Shown here one piece after another: positions 61,801 to 64,000 of a DNA stretch of 64,000 nucleotides (within the stretch, counting starts at the first letter, position 1; the number at the start of each line of letters is the position of its first letter). The DNA comes from Corallococcus caeni. Lineage in GTDB: Bacteria; Myxococcota; Myxococcia; Myxococcales; Myxococcaceae. The stretch covers positions 1,488,001-1,552,000 of the forward strand of contig NZ_BTTW01000001.1 in NCBI RefSeq assembly GCF_036245865.1, read 5' to 3'. Position numbers and translations under genes: made by a program. The notes below the pieces were generated by a model. It did no database searches. It was given only the letters and a program-made list of their open reading frames with translations, and was not told the origin of the DNA.

Positions 61801-62682
61801 GCTCGCGGACAGGTCCGCGCCCACCGCGAGCGCGGACGGCTTCCCGGTGACGGACAGGCGCGTCCACAGGTGCCCGGTGGCCGGACGCGGCAGCAGCTTC
61901 GCCTGCGACAGCGTGCGCAGCGGCAGGAACACCTGCGCGTCCAGCGCGAGCACCGGGTGGCACAGCGTCTCCACGCGGCCGGACACCGTGGCGGTGATGT
62001 CGTCGAGCGTCACCTCCGCGCGCTCCACGTCCAGCAGCCCCTCGTCGGGGTCCAGCGCGCCGGTGAAGCCCAGCTGGCCCAGCGTCAGCTCGCCACCGCC
62101 CGCGCCCAGGCGCACCAGGCCGCGCCGCGCGCCGACCTCCAGCTCCATCACGCCCCAGTGCTCCACCCACCCCACGTCCAGGTTCTCCACCTCCACGCCG
62201 CGCCCGTCCGGCAGCGCGAGGCGCACCTCCGCGCCGGTGATGTCCAGGCGCCCCACGCCCACGCGCGTCAGCGGCGTGAGCGGGCACGTGCCGTCGGAGG
62301 AAGGCGGGCTGGACGCGGGCCGGGACAAATCCAACGCCACGCGCGGATGGCGCACGCGCACCTGGCCCAGCATGAGGCGGCGCGACAGGGGCGACAGGAA
62401 GCCCAGCGCCACCTCCGCCTCGTCCGCGGCGAACAGCGGCGTGTCCGTGCCGCGCGCGAACACCGACACGCCGTGCAGCACCACGCGCGAGCCCAGCGGA
62501 TCCAGCTCACACCGGCCGATGCCCACGTCCACGCCCAGCAGGTCCGGCAGGTGCCTGCGCGCCACGGTGCAGGCCGCGTCCCAGGTGAACGGCTGGCGCA
62601 ACAGCAGGATGCTCCCCGACACCACGAGGAGCACCCACAAGAGCGCCTTGCGCGCAGCACTGTTGCGGCTGGGGAGGGACAA
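58756..62682 (-). CDS. TamB-like translocation/assembly protein (AsmA-like)
   Basis: TamB spans the periplasm, is anchored in the inner membrane, and works with TamA in lipid transport and outer-membrane assembly. The 1308-residue protein starts at TTG 62682 (no better in-frame codon); one N-terminal membrane helix (about 10-30) is followed by long beta-helical repeats rich in aliphatic and Asp/Gly (VRVESLEAPLGSGKVKLSG, QGHF-like patterns), and a C-terminal DUF490-like part near ESKFLSEQLKIGMTQPV. Stop overlaps the Omp85 gene and the ExeA-like stop is four bases upstream. Confidence 0.88.
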   Translation of the reverse strand: MSLPSRNSAARKALLWVLLVVSGSILLLRQPFTWDAACTVARRHLPDLLGVDVGIGRCELDPLGSRVVLHGVSVFARGTDTPLFAADEAEVALGFLSPLSRRLMLGQVRVRHPRVALDLSRPASSPPSSDGTCPLTPLTRVGVGRLDITGAEVRLALPDGRGVEVENLDVGWVEHWGVMELEVGARRGLVRLGAGGGELTLGQLGFTGALDPDEGLLDVERAEVTLDDITATVSGRVETLCHPVLALDAQVFLPLRTLSQAKLLPRPATGHLWTRLSVTGKPSALAVGADLSASNLAYEQYGPVSLNARLSYAGDRVRVESLEAPLGSGKVKLSGALQLTPELPVDVTLQTEDASFGRILERAGVAGSWVDFPATANAHLTGTLLPRPSLSGPLDLRSGRFTLATRAFDAPPNSGKTLLTFERGRAQTTVKLTGDRVSFTRLTVESGRSRVHGDVTLYFDTTRGLDIQGNGELELSDFGHIAELPWSGKGSANYSVVGPYSDVKVDASLSLRDFTFWGFGLGVTQAKLSYSDGLLSFPSLTGQKGRTQYFGKAALTFARLLHLRLDVTVPQGRTEDLVDLVAGLSPSIAVIQGQFAGAASGRVEIDSPLEKLEGLVAFDLRDTTYLGRRLGAGSARLRFVDGKAMVLERTVLDGRLGRTWVEGSFGFTGGALDYRFGGENLSLAEAVGPETAEEMGIQGTLALAGTVAGTADKPDIQATLKGPRITFASRDLGAMDLSLHQEGKQLRITGRPFRDAQGFLNMTVKEPYLFDSTVDLLLPEIKPLLPQVPALAGVTGMLAGRVTVQGPLLQPEGYQVAATVRELSLARGDLRGRNQGPLVLTYINGRLDVQPFRFSGASVDVTLGGWMSKRAMNMSLREGRMDVRLLEPLLPGMERVGGQLRVDAEATGSLDAPSVVGTAELSDVRLSMRDLPLTVRGMSGRLELTGQRVLLEHLQAQVNEGQVSARGDIRLERFVPKRLALTLQLDAVPYRMTEDLPLTVSGLLQVVGPPTGPTVTGGLDIVKLRYQKPLDIESLLKTMQKKPQLAVGGGGERARDPFFTWDVNVHFGDVRVDNNLAKARLLGDVRLTGTDVKPGLLGRVEAAEGSQAFFRNNLFTIEQGQLEFRDASGIDPVFEVQAQTSVREFVVKLHAFGRPANPLVVLSSEPVLTEGDILSLLTLGVTSADKDTAASASYGLAAEALFNVSGLDRQVRRFLPSNPVLRDLSLQISTTYNDATRQAEPTAQLESKFLSEQLKIGMTQPVSGRGTRARAEYRFDDRLSAQAQWDNENSQASFGNLGLELKLGWEVE

Positions 62683-62686
62683 GCCG

Positions 62687-63628
62687 CTAGAGCTTACCGA
62701 GTCCCTCGAGGTAGCGGTCGATCTCCGCCAGGTCGATTTTGGTGTTCGCCGTCCGGGGCAGCGACGTGGCGGGAGCGCTCGCCCGCTCGCCTGCCTGGGC
62801 AGCAGCCGAGCCGCCCTGGAGTCCCAGGTTCGTCCCGATGCGGTGCACCAGCTCCGCGCTGATGGTCTCCGAGCGCGCCAGGAACGCCTCGAAGAGGGCG
62901 TTGTCGCACAGGGTGTTGATGACGCGCGGGGTGCCGCCGGAGTGCTCGTGCACGGCGAGCAGCGCCTCCGGCGTGAAGGGCATGCGCGGGCAGCCGGCGA
63001 GCCGCAGCCGGTGCTTCACGTACGCCTCGGTGGACTCCGCCGTGAAGGGCTCCAGCTTGTAGCGGAGCGCCACGCGCTGGGCGAGCGGCGGGTCCAGCTT
63101 CAGGTTCTTCTCGATCTCCGGCAGGCCGAAGAAGACGAAGGAGATGAGCTTGCGCTCCGGCACTTCCAGGTTCAGCAGCCCCCGGAACTCCTCCATGATC
63201 TCCCGCGTCTCCAGCATCTGCGCCTCGTCGATGAGGACGACGGCCTTCTTGCCGGACTCGTAGATTTGCAGGAGGCGCTGGTAGAGCTGCGACAGGAGCG
63301 CCAGCTTCTCCTGCGCGGGGTTCTCCACGCCCAGTTGGAGCGCGATGCGGCGCAGGAGCCACTGGGCGGTGATGCCCGAGTGGATGATGACGAGCAGCGC
63401 GGCCTCGTACTCGGACTCCGGAAGCGAGTCGAGCATGCGCCGGGCGAGCGTCGTCTTCCCCGCGCCGATGTCGCCCACGAGGATGGACAGACCCTTCATG
63501 TAGCCCACGGCGTGCATCAGCCGGGTGAGGGCCTGCGAGTGCTGCGCGGAGTTGTAATAGAAGCGGCTCACCGGAGCGTTGGAGAACGGCTCCTGGGTGA
63601 GTTCGAAGAAATCGAGGTAGGTCGTCAT
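62687..63628 (-). CDS. ExeA/GspA-like AAA ATPase
   Basis: The 313-residue protein is an AAA+ ATPase with Walker A GDIGAGKTT (52-60), Walker B VVLIDEAQ (around 130-137) and SGGTPRVINTLCDNAL as the conserved C-terminal block, like ExeA/GspA of type II secretion and general AAA_22 proteins. The ExeA peptidoglycan-binding domain is missing. The start is MTTYLDFFELTQEPF. It precedes the TamB-like gene by four bases, so it may supply ATP-driven remodelling to envelope assembly. Any link to gliding or secretion in myxobacteria is unknown. Confidence 0.85.
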   Translation of the reverse strand: MTTYLDFFELTQEPFSNAPVSRFYYNSAQHSQALTRLMHAVGYMKGLSILVGDIGAGKTTLARRMLDSLPESEYEAALLVIIHSGITAQWLLRRIALQLGVENPAQEKLALLSQLYQRLLQIYESGKKAVVLIDEAQMLETREIMEEFRGLLNLEVPERKLISFVFFGLPEIEKNLKLDPPLAQRVALRYKLEPFTAESTEAYVKHRLRLAGCPRMPFTPEALLAVHEHSGGTPRVINTLCDNALFEAFLARSETISAELVHRIGTNLGLQGGSAAAQAGERASAPATSLPRTANTKIDLAEIDRYLEGLGKL

Positions 63629-63654
63629 CTCTCGCCGGGCCTCGTGGGGACGCG

Positions 63655-64000
63655 CTACACGTACCCTACTTTACGAGCCTTCGGCGCGCCCGCCGCTTGA
63701 ACCGGTGCCGGCGTCGCGGGCCCCTTGCCAGCGCGGGGCAGCGGGTCCTCCTCGGGCGCGGTCAGCGCGGACAGCCGCGTCACCTGCGACCCCACGTCGC
63801 GGTACTTCGCGTCCATCGCGGCCACGCGCTGGAAGTGGAAGAGCGCCTTGCCCTGCTCGTTGAGCGCGTCGTAGGCGCTCGCCAGCTCGAAGCCCAGCGC
63901 CTTGGCCACCTCGCCCGTCGCGAGCACGTTGGAAAGGCCTTCCTTGAACACCTGCACGGACTCTTCCGGCTTGCCGCGCAGCGTGTGCAGCATGCCAATC
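63655..64000 (-). CDS. TPR-like protein (5' end outside window)
   Basis: The C-terminal part of a protein, open to the right edge of the window. It has helical TPR-like sequence (GKPEESVQVFKEGL, ALGFELASAYDALNEQGKAL, FHFQRVAAMDAKY) and a Pro/Ala-rich tail ending ARKVGYV. It lies 26 bp upstream of the ExeA-like gene on the same strand and is probably part of the same operon. Its N-terminus and start cannot be seen, so no function is assigned. Confidence 0.7.
   Translation of the reverse strand, partial: IGMLHTLRGKPEESVQVFKEGLSNVLATGEVAKALGFELASAYDALNEQGKALFHFQRVAAMDAKYRDVGSQVTRLSALTAPEEDPLPRAGKGPATPAPVQAAGAPKARKVGYV

Overview
The window is high-GC DNA (about 70% in most genes) with dense, often translationally coupled operons, many short lipoproteins carrying Asp-Ala-Gly linkers, PEGA-domain proteins, a CarF-type desaturase, Tol/Agl-like genes and a Thg1-like protein. 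This combination points to a myxobacterium of the Myxococcus/Corallococcus group. The species cannot be fixed from the sequence alone.

Layout. 1-6213 (minus): a type I restriction-modification operon hsdR-hsdM-hsdS; hsdS runs off the left edge and its second recognition domain is much lower in GC. 6313-13787 (minus): a chaperone/protease cluster of an HscC-like Hsp70, a TPR protein with an ATPase-less Lon protease domain, a membrane J-like/TPR protein and a membrane TPR protein, the last three coupled by 4-base overlaps. 13834-15395 (minus): a small membrane protein and an FGE/SUMF1-domain lipoprotein. 15431-16661 (minus): Thg1-family 3'-5' polymerase coupled to a PNK-like kinase, divergent from the RNase P RNA gene (16833-17232, plus). 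17241-25232: lipoproteins, ftsY, an M1 metallopeptidase, a PEGA protein and a processive family 2 glycosyltransferase. 25551-34855 (minus): envelope and division genes (ddl, two surface proteins, a CtpA-type protease, an alpha/beta hydrolase, an EnvC-like amidase activator, ftsX, ftsE and a conserved unknown). 35124-36818: carF and murI. 38114-41394 (plus): TolQ-TolR-TonB/TolA-TolB. 41453-46799: class V aminotransferase, Ppx/GppA, MFS transporter, AraC regulator and a thioredoxin-reductase-like enzyme. 46908-50379: acyltransferase and a subtilisin-like lipoprotein. 50461-55100: a sigma/anti-sigma pair divergent from a caspase-like peptidase operon. 55113-64000 (minus): lipoprotein, TamA/BamA-like Omp85 protein, TamB-like protein, ExeA-like ATPase and a TPR protein that runs off the right edge.

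Cell envelope biology dominates: peptidoglycan precursors (murI, ddl), septal amidase control (FtsEX-EnvC), periplasmic proteolysis (CtpA), outer-membrane assembly (Omp85/TamB) and trans-envelope energy coupling (Tol). The least conventional parts are the Hsp70-Lon-J-TPR cluster, the Thg1-kinase pair beside rnpB, and the sigma/anti-sigma-caspase locus. No tRNA gene, rRNA gene, CRISPR array, insertion sequence or prophage was recognised.
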